Positions 43,610 through 52,725 of a stretch of 64,000 nt of DNA are shown piece by piece; position 1 is the stretch's first letter; each line of letters opens with the position of its first letter. The notes beneath the pieces are model-generated. The model did not search any database. It worked only from the letters and a program-made list of their open reading frames with translations, and was not told where the DNA came from. Where the stretch lies: positions 1 to 64,000 of the forward strand of contig NZ_BAJY01000001.1 of NCBI RefSeq assembly GCF_000613945.1, given 5' to 3'. The translations under genes and the position numbers were made by a program. This stretch comes from Prevotella falsenii DSM 22864 = JCM 15124. GTDB lineage: Bacteria > Bacteroidota > Bacteroidia > Bacteroidales > Bacteroidaceae.

Positions 43610-45679
43610 TTACTTCACTACGAAACTATGGCTCACACCGTCCACAACGAGAATATAACAGCCCTTTGCTGCGTTGTCGAGCGCAATTGTGCACGCACCT
43701 TCGCCGTTGGTGCGCATGTCTGCCACCTTCGTACCGTTGGTTGTGTAGAGCAAAATCTTAGCGTTTGCCTTTGCATTGCTTACTGTAACCTTACGTGTTG
43801 CAGCATTATAATCGATGTTGATGCCTGCTGCTTCGACTGCATCGATACCTGTCGGATTTTCGCAACCGGTACCGTCGCCCTCCACATCGACCTTCCAACC
43901 CTTATCGGTCGCAATCTTTGTATGGCTGATAGTAGTTTCCGGATTGCCGTTTATTACCAATTTGATGGTTGAGTGCTTAACGGTTGGCAAAGATTTGTAG
44001 AGTCTATTCAGTTCGCAAGCGTCAAGAGAATTATCGCTAACCTTTACTGCGTCCAAATTAGCAAAGCTTCGAGGCAGTTTGAGAGCCGTAAGATGAGCAT
44101 CGTGCGCATTCAAATTGAAGAGATTCGGCAGATATTCAATGTCGAGCTTCTGCAGATTTGTTTCGGAAACATCGAGCCGTTGGATAGCTTCCGACCTGTC
44201 GTAGTTAAGCACAGTTAAAGCCTTACAGCCGGATACGTTGAGCGTTTTCAGTTTAGATTGCGCAGAAAGGTCTATCGATGCAAGCGATATGTTGTCGTTC
44301 AATTCAACTTCTTCCAAATCGGAATTGGCTGCAAACTTAACCGAATTCAGAATATTTATTCCCGATTTAAGAACTTTCAGTTTGGTATTGGCACTCAGGT
44401 CTAACGCTTCAAGGGCATTGTGAGCAATGTTGATAACCTCCAACAATGGGTTCTTGGAGAAATCTGCGGCGGTAAATCTTTTACCATTTGACACACATTC
44501 TATTTGTGTAATGTCGCCATAGAACTGAATGGTTGTTGCATCAACAGCCTTATAGACGGGTGCTTCGCCGGTTTCTAAAACCGAATTGATGATTTTTTCT
44601 TTAAAGTCGGCGTTACCTTCCTTCACCCAAATCTTTGTATTGTCCCTCTTTGCAGCCAACTTAACCTTAATATCTAAGTTGCTTACAACCGTCAAGGTTA
44701 TGATGGGAGCATCGGCAGGAGGTACTATTGGTGTTGCGCAACCGGTTCCGTCGCCTTCCACATCGGGTATCCAGCCCTTGTCTTTTGCTATATTTGTGTT
44801 GCACGTCGTAGTGCCTCTGTTGTCTTCAATGCCAAGATTTGGTTCAGTAGCTTTCGTTTTTGGCAATGCTCTGAATATATCGTCTAATGCGCAGGCATCA
44901 AGTAAATTGCTTTGAAGAGATACCACGCTCAGGTTCTTAGCATTCGTAGGGAACTTTGCAGCGGTAAGTTTACTGCCGTATCCGCCAAATTGTTCGAGCG
45001 CAGACAAGTCGCTAATATCCAACTTTTGCATGCCTGTGCCATTCATATACAGAATTTTAAGAGCGGCATTGTTCTTGAATACCATTGCGGTTAATGCTCC
45101 ACATTCGTTTACATTCACCTTTTCCAACTTGGTTTGGTCGGAGAAATTCACTTCGGCAAGTTCCCTGTTGTTGTTCAGGTCTATATCTTGCAACTCGGAA
45201 TTAGGGGCTAATTTTATTGAAGTAATGTTATTGTAACCACACTTCAGCTTTTTAATGCCGGTGTTAGCCAATAGGTCTAATGCTGTTAAATGGCATCTTT
45301 CGGCAGTAATTTCCTCGATTAGTTTGTTCTTGGAAGCATCAATTGCAAGCACCTTTGTGTATTGCTTTGAACAGTCCATCTTTGTTACATCGCCATAAAC
45401 ATACATTGTGCCCGAGGGAGAAGTGAAAGACTGCGATGCGCCCATAGTAGAATTGATAGTTACTTGCTGGAAGCCATCACCGCCATTGTTCAGCCAGATA
45501 AGCGTATTATCTTTGTTGGCAGCAAACTTTACAAAGACTTTCTTGTTCTTTGCAACCGTCATTTTAATGAGTGGAGCATTTTCGGGAGGCATCTGAGTTT
45601 GTGCCATTGCATTCCCGACAAATAGCATAAGCAGCATAGAGAGTAAGCTCCATTTCTTTAAGAAGTAATTCTGTTTCAT
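43610..45679 (-). CDS. Leucine-rich-repeat surface protein with T9SS sorting domain
   Basis: 689 residues from ATG 45679; the frame opens earlier, but the signal peptide (MKQNYFLKKWSLLSMLLMLF..NAMAQ) starts here. Two homologous blocks, each with a beta segment (ITLTVVSNLDIKVKLAAKRD; IKMTVAKNKKVFVKFAANKD) and LRRs (LxVLKSGINxLNSVKFAANSDLEE). Each block ends in TKIATDKGW..DVEGDGTGC. The last ~75 residues (DYNAATRKVTVSNAKANAKI...CYILVVDGVSHSFVVK) are a T9SS type A sorting domain. Likely surface-anchored adhesin-like protein, paralogous to those at 232 and 19114. It has a strong promoter (45798-45829) and a leader of about 110 nt with a CCCATT/AATGGG hairpin (45728-45744). Confidence 0.85.
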   Translation of the reverse strand: MKQNYFLKKWSLLSMLLMLFVGNAMAQTQMPPENAPLIKMTVAKNKKVFVKFAANKDNTLIWLNNGGDGFQQVTINSTMGASQSFTSPSGTMYVYGDVTKMDCSKQYTKVLAIDASKNKLIEEITAERCHLTALDLLANTGIKKLKCGYNNITSIKLAPNSELQDIDLNNNRELAEVNFSDQTKLEKVNVNECGALTAMVFKNNAALKILYMNGTGMQKLDISDLSALEQFGGYGSKLTAAKFPTNAKNLSVVSLQSNLLDACALDDIFRALPKTKATEPNLGIEDNRGTTTCNTNIAKDKGWIPDVEGDGTGCATPIVPPADAPIITLTVVSNLDIKVKLAAKRDNTKIWVKEGNADFKEKIINSVLETGEAPVYKAVDATTIQFYGDITQIECVSNGKRFTAADFSKNPLLEVINIAHNALEALDLSANTKLKVLKSGINILNSVKFAANSDLEEVELNDNISLASIDLSAQSKLKTLNVSGCKALTVLNYDRSEAIQRLDVSETNLQKLDIEYLPNLFNLNAHDAHLTALKLPRSFANLDAVKVSDNSLDACELNRLYKSLPTVKHSTIKLVINGNPETTISHTKIATDKGWKVDVEGDGTGCENPTGIDAVEAAGINIDYNAATRKVTVSNAKANAKILLYTTNGTKVADMRTNGEGACTIALDNAAKGCYILVVDGVSHSFVVK

Positions 45680-45797
45680 GTTCCGATTTAATTTAAGTTT
45701 CACAAAATAGTTAATATTTAAATGTACTCCCATTCTAAATGGGATATAGTTTTTAAAGTTTTATGGCACGTACTGTCCGTTTATAGTATCTATTTTA

Positions 45798-45829
45798 CAA
45801 ATATATGAATAAAAAAGAATAATAGCAAA
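45798..45829 (-). promoter_or_regulatory. Promoter of the third LRR gene
   Basis: Minus strand TTTG (45829-45826), 20 bp, TATATTTG (45805-45798). Confidence 0.7.
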
Positions 45830-45930
45830 TAAAATGATTGCATTTTTATCAGATAGCTAACAAAATGTATTGATTTTATCAGAAATAAGTAAAATATGAA
45901 TAAGAAACAAAGAAACAATAACCAAAAGAA

Positions 45931-46385
45931 ACGTGAGTTCGGCATAAGAAAACAGGGTAAGCAAGGCTATTTCTCAGATGTTTTTAATCAAATTCACTAA
46001 TGAAACAGTGAGATATTTTCAGTTTAACTTTGTAATGATAATTCCCTTAAAAAATGATAACTGCGTTTTGACGTTGCGAAAGCGGCTGTTTTGCAACGCA
46101 AAACCTACGCTTTTACCGTGCAAAACAGCCGCTTTTGGAACGCGAAACAATAGGTTTTGTAATGCGCTGTCGGATAGATGGTTAAGCAACAGTTACGTTT
46201 GTGAAGAATATTTACATCTCTGTTGTCTTCTTTTCGTTTATGATTAACATGAGTTCGGTGTAAGAATTTGAGGACGAAGATGCTTCATTTCTTTTTGAGT
46301 ATAAGCACATTAAGCCATAACCGGTTCTTTCTTTAAGTATCTTAATGAATAATATACCGGTGCATTTTTTATACCGAACTCACAT
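45931..46385 (-). repeat. Family A repeat, full-length, reverse orientation
   Basis: 455 bp, the same length and layout as 5971-6425: ACGTGAGTTCGGCATAAG at one end, TTATACCGAACTCACAT at the other, and the internal boundary ACATGAGTTCGGTGTAAG at 46249. Core words on its own strand: GCGGCTG / GCGTAGG / CAGCCGC, so here slot three complements slot one rather than slot two. Confidence 0.85.
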
Positions 46386-46435
46386 TCAATAATTGATATT
46401 TTTGCCAAAGCATTGAAAAATACATCACTGTTCGC

Positions 46436-46466
46436 TTTGCTTATCATCAGTAATTCGTTATCTTTG
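46436..46466 (+). promoter_or_regulatory. Promoter of pyrE
   Basis: TTTG (46436-46439), 19 bp, TATCTTTG (46459-46466), about 33 bp before the pyrE ATG. Only 50 bp from the family A element. Confidence 0.75.
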
Positions 46467-46498
46467 CAGCAGTAAACAGAAAGCATACTAATCAATAT

Positions 46499-47131
46499 AT
46501 GGAAGATTTAAGGAAAACATTTGCAGGCAAACTGCTCGGAATTAAAGCCATTAAGTTGCAGCCCAACGACCCTTTCACGTGGGCAAGTGGCTGGAAATCG
46601 CCTTTCTACTGCGACAATCGCAAAACTTTATCGTACCACGATGTGCGCTCGTTCGTAAAATTGGAGCTTGTTCACGCTATCTTGGCGAACTTCCCGGAGG
46701 CTACGGCAGTGGCAGGAGTGGCAACAGGTGCCATTGCACAAGGCGCATTGGTAGCCGAAGAGCTTGCAATGCCGTATGCATACGTTCGTCCGAAACCCAA
46801 AGACCACGGCATGAAGAACCAAATAGAAGGCGAATTGCCTGAAGGCGCAAAGGTTGTGGTGGTGGAAGATTTGATTTCTACGGGCGGTTCATCGCTCAAA
46901 GCTGTTGCCGCATTGCGCGAAGCAGGCTTCGAAGTGGTAGGTATGGTGGCTTCTTACACTTACGGTTTCCCGGTCGCAGAAGAGGCTTTCAAGGAAGCTA
47001 ACGTACGATTGGTTACGCTTACCGACTATCAGAGCGTGGTGGAAAAAGCATTAGAAACAGGTTATATTAATAAGGAAGAAGTGCCAATGCTTGACGAATG
47101 GCGCAAAGACCCTGCAAATTGGAAGAAGTAA
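46499..47131 (+). CDS. pyrE: Orotate phosphoribosyltransferase
   Basis: 210 residues, full length. The PRPP-binding motif VVVVEDLISTGGSS is at 119-132. Other family motifs are FTWASGWKSPFYCDNR near 27-41, GVATGAIAQGALVAEEL and YVRPKPKDHGMKNQIEG. It joins orotate to PRPP to make OMP, the fifth step of pyrimidine synthesis. Cytoplasmic. The next gene starts directly at the stop codon (TAA-ATG), so the two are co-translated. Confidence 0.95.
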   Translation: MEDLRKTFAGKLLGIKAIKLQPNDPFTWASGWKSPFYCDNRKTLSYHDVRSFVKLELVHAILANFPEATAVAGVATGAIAQGALVAEELAMPYAYVRPKPKDHGMKNQIEGELPEGAKVVVVEDLISTGGSSLKAVAALREAGFEVVGMVASYTYGFPVAEEAFKEANVRLVTLTDYQSVVEKALETGYINKEEVPMLDEWRKDPANWKK

Positions 47132-47545
47132 ATGAGTAAATTTGAAAGTAGCATAAAGCAGATTGCTTATCCTCAGCAAAGTGTTTACAATATGCTGAGC
47201 GACCTTACAAACATAGAACGTGTAAAGGATAAAGTGCCCGAAGATAAGTTGCAGGGCCTGACTTTCGACAAAGACACCATCTCGGTGAGCGTCCCTCCCG
47301 TTGGACAAGTGTCTATGCGGATTATAGAACGCGACGAACCGAAGACCATAAAGTTTGCAAGCGAAAACTCGCCGATGTCGTTCAACTTTTGGATTCAGAT
47401 ACTCCCGGTAGACGAAACCGCTTCAAAAATGAAGCTGACTATCGACGCCGACATTCCTTTCTTTGCAAAAAGCATGGTTTCCGGACCATTGCAGGAAGGC
47501 ATAGAGAAGATTGCCGATGCCTTGGCAATGATTCCGTTTGAATAG
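47132..47545 (+). CDS. SRPBCC (START-like) family protein
   Basis: 137 residues, starts immediately after the pyrE stop. A helix-grip fold of the polyketide-cyclase/SRPBCC type is suggested by IKQIAYPQQSVYNMLSDLTN at the start, ERDEPKTIKFASENSPMSFNFWIQI in the middle, and a C-terminal helix GPLQEGIEKIADALAMI. The ligand is unknown. pyrE-SRPBCC is a usual pairing in Bacteroidales, but the functional link is unclear. Cytoplasmic. Confidence 0.82.
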   Translation: MSKFESSIKQIAYPQQSVYNMLSDLTNIERVKDKVPEDKLQGLTFDKDTISVSVPPVGQVSMRIIERDEPKTIKFASENSPMSFNFWIQILPVDETASKMKLTIDADIPFFAKSMVSGPLQEGIEKIADALAMIPFE

Positions 47546-47727
47546 GGAAAGAGCCTTGTTGTAACAATACTATCGCAGCATAAGACGGTAACAGCTGAGG
47601 TGTTATTAAAAAATAAATATAAGAAACTCACTTCAGTATAAGCTTTTGTGGGTAAAAGAATAAGAACAAATTGCAATAAAACACTAAATTATAATCGCTT
47701 TTTAGCTGTTTTATAAGATTTATTATC

Positions 47728-47746
47728 TATATTTGCAATAGCAAAT
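47728..47746 (+). promoter_or_regulatory. Cassette promoter overlapped by an inverted repeat
   Basis: TATATTTG (47728-47735) is the -7 element of the 47763 gene. The palindrome ATTTGC-AATA-GCAAAT (47731-47746) covers its downstream half and the likely start of transcription, so a dimeric repressor bound there would block transcription. The -33 element is poor. The repressor is not identified. Confidence 0.45.
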
Positions 47747-47762
47747 ACCTAATTAGAAATAA

Positions 47763-48386
47763 ATGAAAAGACTAATAAACCTTACCATAAAGGGTTCTGC
47801 AGAGTACCTCATTCAACTGTTGAACAAAATGAAAGCAGAAGATAATTCTGATTTTGGATATAATGAAGAGTTATCTAATGGTATGGCTCTCAGCGACTTT
47901 ATCCCTATCGAATGTGTAGCATGCTTTGTTGCAAAGACCAAGCAGCTATTCCATTCAAAAGTATATATACTTATAAATATTGACGAAGAAAAAGATACAA
48001 ATTCATATCTGTGGATTCCCAATATCGTATCTTCTGATGTAGATGATTTAGAAAAAGACGGATACAACAAGGTTGTAAAGGCTTTTATTTCGCAAGTTAT
48101 AACCAAACATATAAGTCGTGATAAGATTCTCTTGACAGAAGAAGAAGTACAGCTCTCTGATATCATCTCAAAAAAGACGTATGAACGATTAGAAACTTGG
48201 GAAAGGACTTCCGATCATAACTCACCATTCTCCCATCCTCTTGACCGTAATAAATGGATGGCTTTCATTTGTTCTGCATTTATAAATGAAGATGATAAGA
48301 AAATGAACTCTGGCATACTTGAGGATTGGTTACGAGAAGATAAAGAATGGGGAACTTATCTTAACAATATCATTGACAAAGTCTGA
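47763..48386 (+). CDS. Unknown protein, first gene of the ATPase/TOPRIM cassette
   Basis: 207 residues, no recognised domain. The N-terminal part (MKRLINLTIKGSAEYLIQLL) looks like an alpha/beta unit. SHKVYILINIDEEKD-like strands near 65-75 are followed by a predominantly helical, acidic C-terminal half (SDHNSPFSHPLDRNKWMAFI; WLREDKEWGTYLNNI). No signal peptide or membrane segment, so cytoplasmic. Base composition is clearly AT-richer than in pyrE or the genes after 51 kb, as in the next two genes. It is 55 bp upstream of the ATPase gene and shares its promoter. It could be a regulator, immunity or sensor component; this is a guess from position only. Confidence 0.6.
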   Translation: MKRLINLTIKGSAEYLIQLLNKMKAEDNSDFGYNEELSNGMALSDFIPIECVACFVAKTKQLFHSKVYILINIDEEKDTNSYLWIPNIVSSDVDDLEKDGYNKVVKAFISQVITKHISRDKILLTEEEVQLSDIISKKTYERLETWERTSDHNSPFSHPLDRNKWMAFICSAFINEDDKKMNSGILEDWLREDKEWGTYLNNIIDKV

Positions 48387-48441
48387 TAAAATACACTGAC
48401 GACATAGAATTACTTCATTATTATTATAATAATAAATTATA

Positions 48442-49911
48442 ATGGAAACACTTAGATTAGTCAATTATAAATGTTTTGAAGATACTGATACTTTCAGCTT
48501 TAAACCTATTAATCTATTGGTAGGTTCCAACAGTAGTGGGAAAAGTTCTTTTTTGGAAATCCTCGCACTGATTAAACAGAGTATTGGAGTAAGGAAGAAC
48601 GGTGCTCTCCTTTGGAGCAGTGAAGATGGCATCGACACTCAAGATTTTAGAAATACTGTAAGGAACGGAGAAGGAGATATTACATTTACTTTCAAAATTA
48701 AGACATCTAAGTTCTCCTTTAGCGTCCCAAAAGATATAGTTTTTGCTGATATAACCTTAACTATTGGTCAAGAGGATAACAAAGCCGACTACATTAAGTC
48801 AATACGAATTGATTGTGGAGACCATATAGAAATCAGTTTTACTAACACGCTCGTATCTTCTATTAAGATTAATGAAGAGTCTATCAATCCTACAAAACAC
48901 TCTCAATATGCAGAATTGGGTAAAGAAATCATCCCTAATATAGATTTTATAGATTCTGAGACTTCATATAAAGCCTATGAAGAAAAACGCAAATACGAAA
49001 AGGAACTATGGAAAAAGATAGGTGTAACATCAGATAAACATTTATTTCTCAACTTTATATTATCCCGATCCCTATTAAATAAAAAAGTCCAACGAGAAAG
49101 ACTGATAGATAAAATAGGAAATATAGATGATAAGTTATTTGAAGAACTTCATAATTACATTATCTATTCTGAGATTAATACAATTATAGACAAAATTAAT
49201 GATTATTTAAGAAACTTCACCGACAATCTTATCTATATTAAGCCTTTACGTGCAGAGTCCAAACGCACTTATCCCAATAGTAACATCGCTATAGACAGTG
49301 TTTCCCCCGATGGAAAGAACGTCCCTTCCTATCTACTGAACTTGAAACAAACCAATCTATTAGATTCATTTAATAAATGGTTGTCAGACTTTTACAACTT
49401 CAAAGTAGACATAGCACAGACAATGAGTCTTGTACAGGTTCTGATAGAAGAAGAAGGGAAGCCTAAACGCAATATTGCTGACGTAGGTTGTGGTTATTCT
49501 CAGATATTGCCTGTTACTCTGTCTATATGGGACTCCATATTTATCGACCGTGATGATGACACATCTAGAAGAATAAGGAAGTATCCAAGGTTTGTCGTAA
49601 TAGAACAGCCAGAGTTACACTTACACCCACGTATGCAAGGACAGTTTGCTAGTATGATTTACAAGACCATAGAGATAGCACGGAAGAATGAGATTGACTT
49701 ACGTTTTTTGGTAGAAACTCATTCTGAAGTCATTGTTAATAAAATAGGATTATTGGTAGCAGAAAGTGCAAATCTATCTGTTGATGACGTGAGTGTTATC
49801 TTGTTCAATGCAAAAGAAGAGGGAATGGAACAGAATGTATCTTATTCATCTTTTGACAAGGATGGATACCTAAGCAATTGGCCTTACGGATTCTTTGACG
49901 ATATATGCTAA
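48442..49911 (+). CDS. DUF3696-type AAA ATPase (SMC/OLD-like)
   Basis: 489 residues. N-terminal LVNYKCFEDTDTFSFKPINLLVG leads into Walker A GSNSSGKSS (28-36). The middle is a long charged helical region (about 165-260). The C-terminal half carries an ABC-like signature DVGCGYSQILPV (about 347-358), Walker B FVVIEQPELHLHP (384-396), ETHSE (425-429) and the typical ending GYLSNWPYGFFDDI. Such ATPases resemble RecF/OLD proteins and are frequent in phage-defence modules together with a nuclease or TOPRIM partner. Cytoplasmic, probably dimeric. Overlaps the next gene by 7 bp, so the two are translated together. AT-rich compared with the surroundings. Confidence 0.85.
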   Translation: METLRLVNYKCFEDTDTFSFKPINLLVGSNSSGKSSFLEILALIKQSIGVRKNGALLWSSEDGIDTQDFRNTVRNGEGDITFTFKIKTSKFSFSVPKDIVFADITLTIGQEDNKADYIKSIRIDCGDHIEISFTNTLVSSIKINEESINPTKHSQYAELGKEIIPNIDFIDSETSYKAYEEKRKYEKELWKKIGVTSDKHLFLNFILSRSLLNKKVQRERLIDKIGNIDDKLFEELHNYIIYSEINTIIDKINDYLRNFTDNLIYIKPLRAESKRTYPNSNIAIDSVSPDGKNVPSYLLNLKQTNLLDSFNKWLSDFYNFKVDIAQTMSLVQVLIEEEGKPKRNIADVGCGYSQILPVTLSIWDSIFIDRDDDTSRRIRKYPRFVVIEQPELHLHPRMQGQFASMIYKTIEIARKNEIDLRFLVETHSEVIVNKIGLLVAESANLSVDDVSVILFNAKEEGMEQNVSYSSFDKDGYLSNWPYGFFDDIC

Positions 49912-50951
49912 TTAAAGTAGAGGAAGATTTTGTAGACAAAGTCCTTCAAGGGAAGAACGAAGAGTTTGTCAATGTATTGCGTAGATTATTATGGGCAATA
50001 CAGTTCGGCAAACATATAGTATTCTTTGATCTATCTGATTATGATAGACTAATGCAATGCCCTTTATTAGGACATATAGAAAAAGCATTATTACAGAAAG
50101 TAAAGAAAAAGAACTATCAAATAAAAGCTATAAAATCAGAAGTTAATATAATCTGCCATGTTACTACAAAAGAAAATACTCGGCAAGAAGATAAGGATAT
50201 CTACATTAACCCTACAGAATATCTTGGTTTCAATTTTGAAGAAGAAACGCATCTGATAACAGAAAATCTATCGGACGCTCGTTTCTTTGTAAAATATATC
50301 TTATCTAATTACCAAAGGAAAAACAAGACGAAAAATATAGCTACTAACTTCTTTAGTCTGATGGGCGGAGGTTCTACTATTGGGCAAGTCATTAAGCAAG
50401 AAGTAGAACTTAAACAGCACTTCGCATTTGCCATAACAGACAGTGATAAAAAATATCCAACATGTAACAAGAAAGGTGACACTTGCAAGTCTGTAGAGAA
50501 AGAATTAAGGAAGAAACCTTTCAATTGTGGGCATTACATTATGCAAAATGTGATGGAAATAGAGAACTTACTACCTCTTTCAGTAATATTAGAAGATAAA
50601 GAACTTAATGTGAAAAACATTAAACGCTGCATATTGAAAGACTGGTCTTTTTTTGATATGAAAAAAGGACTATACAATTCCAAAGATCCAGAATTTTATA
50701 AATATTGGTACGAAAATATCGACGCCCTTTGTATACAGAATACTTTCAAAACAGATTATAAGACGGGTTTAGAAAAATGTATAATAGAGGGCTTGGGTGA
50801 GAATGTTTTCAGTAATTTTCTAAAATTGATGGAGAAAAAAACTACGATATTTGAAGATAAAGACTTATCTGATAACCAAAAGAAAGAATGGGAAAATATT
50901 GGAAAAAATTTGATTTCTTGGTGTTGCTGTTTCAGCAAGACAAGATGCTAA
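49905..50951 (+). CDS. TOPRIM-like partner protein of the ATPase
   Basis: 348 residues. Residues 1-105 form an unassigned alpha/beta domain (VLRRLLWAIQFGKHIVFFDLSDYD). From about 115 a TOPRIM-like core is visible: LITENLSDARFFVKYIL with Glu120, SLMGGGSTIG (151-160), FAITDSDKKYP with Asp179-x-Asp181, and MEIENLLP with Glu218/Glu220. That acidic set is what OLD-family and DUF4435 (PARIS AriB-like) nucleases use for metal binding. The assignment rests on motifs only. The C-terminal part is helical and Lys-rich and ends CCCFSKTRC. Overlapping translation with the ATPase suggests a complex. Confidence 0.65.
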   Translation: MLIKVEEDFVDKVLQGKNEEFVNVLRRLLWAIQFGKHIVFFDLSDYDRLMQCPLLGHIEKALLQKVKKKNYQIKAIKSEVNIICHVTTKENTRQEDKDIYINPTEYLGFNFEEETHLITENLSDARFFVKYILSNYQRKNKTKNIATNFFSLMGGGSTIGQVIKQEVELKQHFAFAITDSDKKYPTCNKKGDTCKSVEKELRKKPFNCGHYIMQNVMEIENLLPLSVILEDKELNVKNIKRCILKDWSFFDMKKGLYNSKDPEFYKYWYENIDALCIQNTFKTDYKTGLEKCIIEGLGENVFSNFLKLMEKKTTIFEDKDLSDNQKKEWENIGKNLISWCCCFSKTRC

Positions 50952-50971
50952 ATACATAAATTAGTGTTTCC

Positions 50972-50994
50972 AAAAATCGACAATTAGGATTTTT
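50972..50994 (+). terminator. Weak hairpin behind the cassette
   Basis: AAAAATC pairs with GATTTTT around a 9-nt loop. A/T-only stem apart from one pair; low strength. Confidence 0.35.
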
Positions 50995-51092
50995 AATATC
51001 ATACGGCGGAATCGAAAAAACTTCATCTTCTTTCCTATACGTTTCTACTGCTACGAATAAAAGCTATATAAAGGAATTTTAGAAGCACCTTA

Positions 51093-51727
51093 TTACAGCT
51101 GCCCGGCCTCTACTTGCAGCACTATTCGCTCTACAAGACGGTCGGCACCTTTAGGGTCGTACCGCTTTTTAAGGCTGGCACCAAACACCCACGCAAAGGC
51201 TTGATAGAACCTGCACGCACGGGACCGAGGAAAGCCTGTATGAGTTCGTAGCCCGTAGAATGGGTTTCGCGGTCGATAAGTTTTATCAGCAGCTTTCCTT
51301 GCGAATAAGTAAGCTTTTTAATGCGCGGTGTATATTCCTCCTTTAAGTCTTTTTCCACTGCTTTCATGTGCGCATCGCGTTCCTTTTTGGTAGGAATGGT
51401 TTGGAGATAAGCACCCGTTTCCAATATGATTTGGTTACATTCTTTTGCCAACGGCAGCACCTTTTTTATGTTAGCCACAAGGCGGTTGTAGGCTTGGCGT
51501 TGCTTTTCGTTCTTAAATTCCATAGGCGGAAAAATGTAAATCTTGTTTGTCCGCACATATTGTATGCTGTCGTTGCCCACCTTTGCTTTGCCAATATGCA
51601 CCATCGGCACAAATGTGGGAGAGTTCAGGTCTACCACACGGTCTTCCGGATTGATGTGTTCTTGCGCAAAACTACCCACGGCAATAAGCAAGAACCAAAG
51701 GGTAAATATAATTCGATAGCATTTCAT
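51093..51727 (-). CDS. DUF4294 family protein, frameshifted near the 3' end
   Basis: Signal peptide 1-21 (ending SFA-Q), then the DUF4294 domain: VHIGKAKVGNDSIQYVRTNKIYIFPPM, ERQAYNRLVANIKKVLPLAK-like helix, and LTYSQGKLLIKLIDRETHSTGYELIQAFLGPVRAG. In the given sequence the frame then runs off into SIKPLRGCLVPALK and stops at 51131. With one more T at about 51206-51210 it reads AGFYQAFAWVFGASLKKRYD and ends at 51093, as the family does. Secreted or periplasmic; function unknown. As written, about 40 residues are replaced. Probably a one-base error. Confidence 0.82.
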
Positions 51728-51858
51728 AACGAGGGCAAAAGTAGCGATAATTTCGCAATCGAGTGCTTTTTTATATTATTTTATGGTTTTCTTACCTCAA
51801 TAAATGCGGCGAATTGCCGTTTTATAAACAAAATCTTACAGCAAAAACGTAAAGGCTC

Positions 51859-52449
51859 ATGAAGGTAAAAAGTATAATCAGCAAAAGCATAATGGCACTG
51901 TTGGCAGTATTCGCGCTGACAGCTTGCGGCGATAACGTAGACTATGAATACAGCAACTACCATTGCAACCTGACGATTGACAACGCTGTGCATCTCGATG
52001 CAACGCTTGCCAGTGCGATGAATGCACTCTCGCCGGGCGTATTCACAACGATAAAACCACTTTACAAAGACGGAACAAACTACTTTTACTTTAAAAACAA
52101 TCAGGGAATGGAGTCGGAAAAGCGTTTCAATGCCATCGACGACAAGTTGCAAAGCCACTTGCGTATAGGTATGAACGGAGGGCTGATAGTGGGCTTTGGC
52201 AACCTTGATACGCCTGCACGCTTCTTTGCTTACGACCTGCAATGCCCCAATTGTTTCGACTTGAATGCACCGCCACTTCGCTCTTACGAACTAACGGTAA
52301 GCGGAACAGGCATTGCTGCTTGCAAAACCTGCAAGCGAACCTACAACCTTAACACAGGCGGAAACATTGTAAGTGGCGAAAAGGGCAAAACAATGACACG
52401 TTACAGAGCGAGCACAGCAGGACCAAACGGACTTCTGCGCGTATATTAA
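51859..52449 (+). CDS. Lipoprotein with two Cys pairs (Rieske-like spacing)
   Basis: 196 residues. Lipoprotein signal with lipobox LTAC (Cys23). The C-terminal half contains CPNC (about 133-136) and CKTC (about 154-157) with RTYNLNTGGNIVSGEKGKTMTRY behind it. This resembles the zinc-ribbon or degenerate Rieske-like arrangement of a group of Bacteroidetes lipoproteins, but the Rieske histidines are missing. Probably anchored in the envelope and metal-binding; function unknown. The TAA stop is at the very first bases of a family B repeat. Divergent from the DUF4294 gene (131 bp). Confidence 0.7.
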   Translation: MKVKSIISKSIMALLAVFALTACGDNVDYEYSNYHCNLTIDNAVHLDATLASAMNALSPGVFTTIKPLYKDGTNYFYFKNNQGMESEKRFNAIDDKLQSHLRIGMNGGLIVGFGNLDTPARFFAYDLQCPNCFDLNAPPLRSYELTVSGTGIAACKTCKRTYNLNTGGNIVSGEKGKTMTRYRASTAGPNGLLRVY

Positions 52450-52620
52450 ACCCCAATCTGTCATTAGGACGCATTTGCTTAGATTTGTTATTACCATCAT
52501 GCTTCCTTACCGCTTTCGTCCGCTTGCCGGCAGATGTGCAGCCGTTACATCTCGCCGTAGCCCGCTACGCCTTCGATGAAATGCCGGCACAGCTACTCAA
52601 CAATCGAACAAAATCAGTAA
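52447..52620 (+). repeat. Family B repeat, right end lost
   Basis: Starts TAAACCCCAATCTGTCATTAG, where TAA is the stop codon of the lipoprotein gene. It keeps the interior through GCTACTCAACAATCGAAC and then diverges, so the right inverted end is missing. Confidence 0.8.
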
Positions 52621-52657
52621 AGAACTCACGTTTTCAGGGTGTAGTTACTACGAAAAA

Positions 52658-52691
52658 CGGGTGTACCCAAACAGCTTGTTTGGTACACCCG
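52658..52691 (-). terminator. Terminator of the C69 dipeptidase gene
   Basis: Minus strand GGGTGTACCAAAC pairs with GTTTGGGTACACCC (one bulge), then GTTTTTCG. About 35 bp behind the stop codon. Confidence 0.75.
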
Positions 52692-52725
52692 CCTCTATGT
52701 ATGTCGTTCTAAGCAACGGCAGAGA

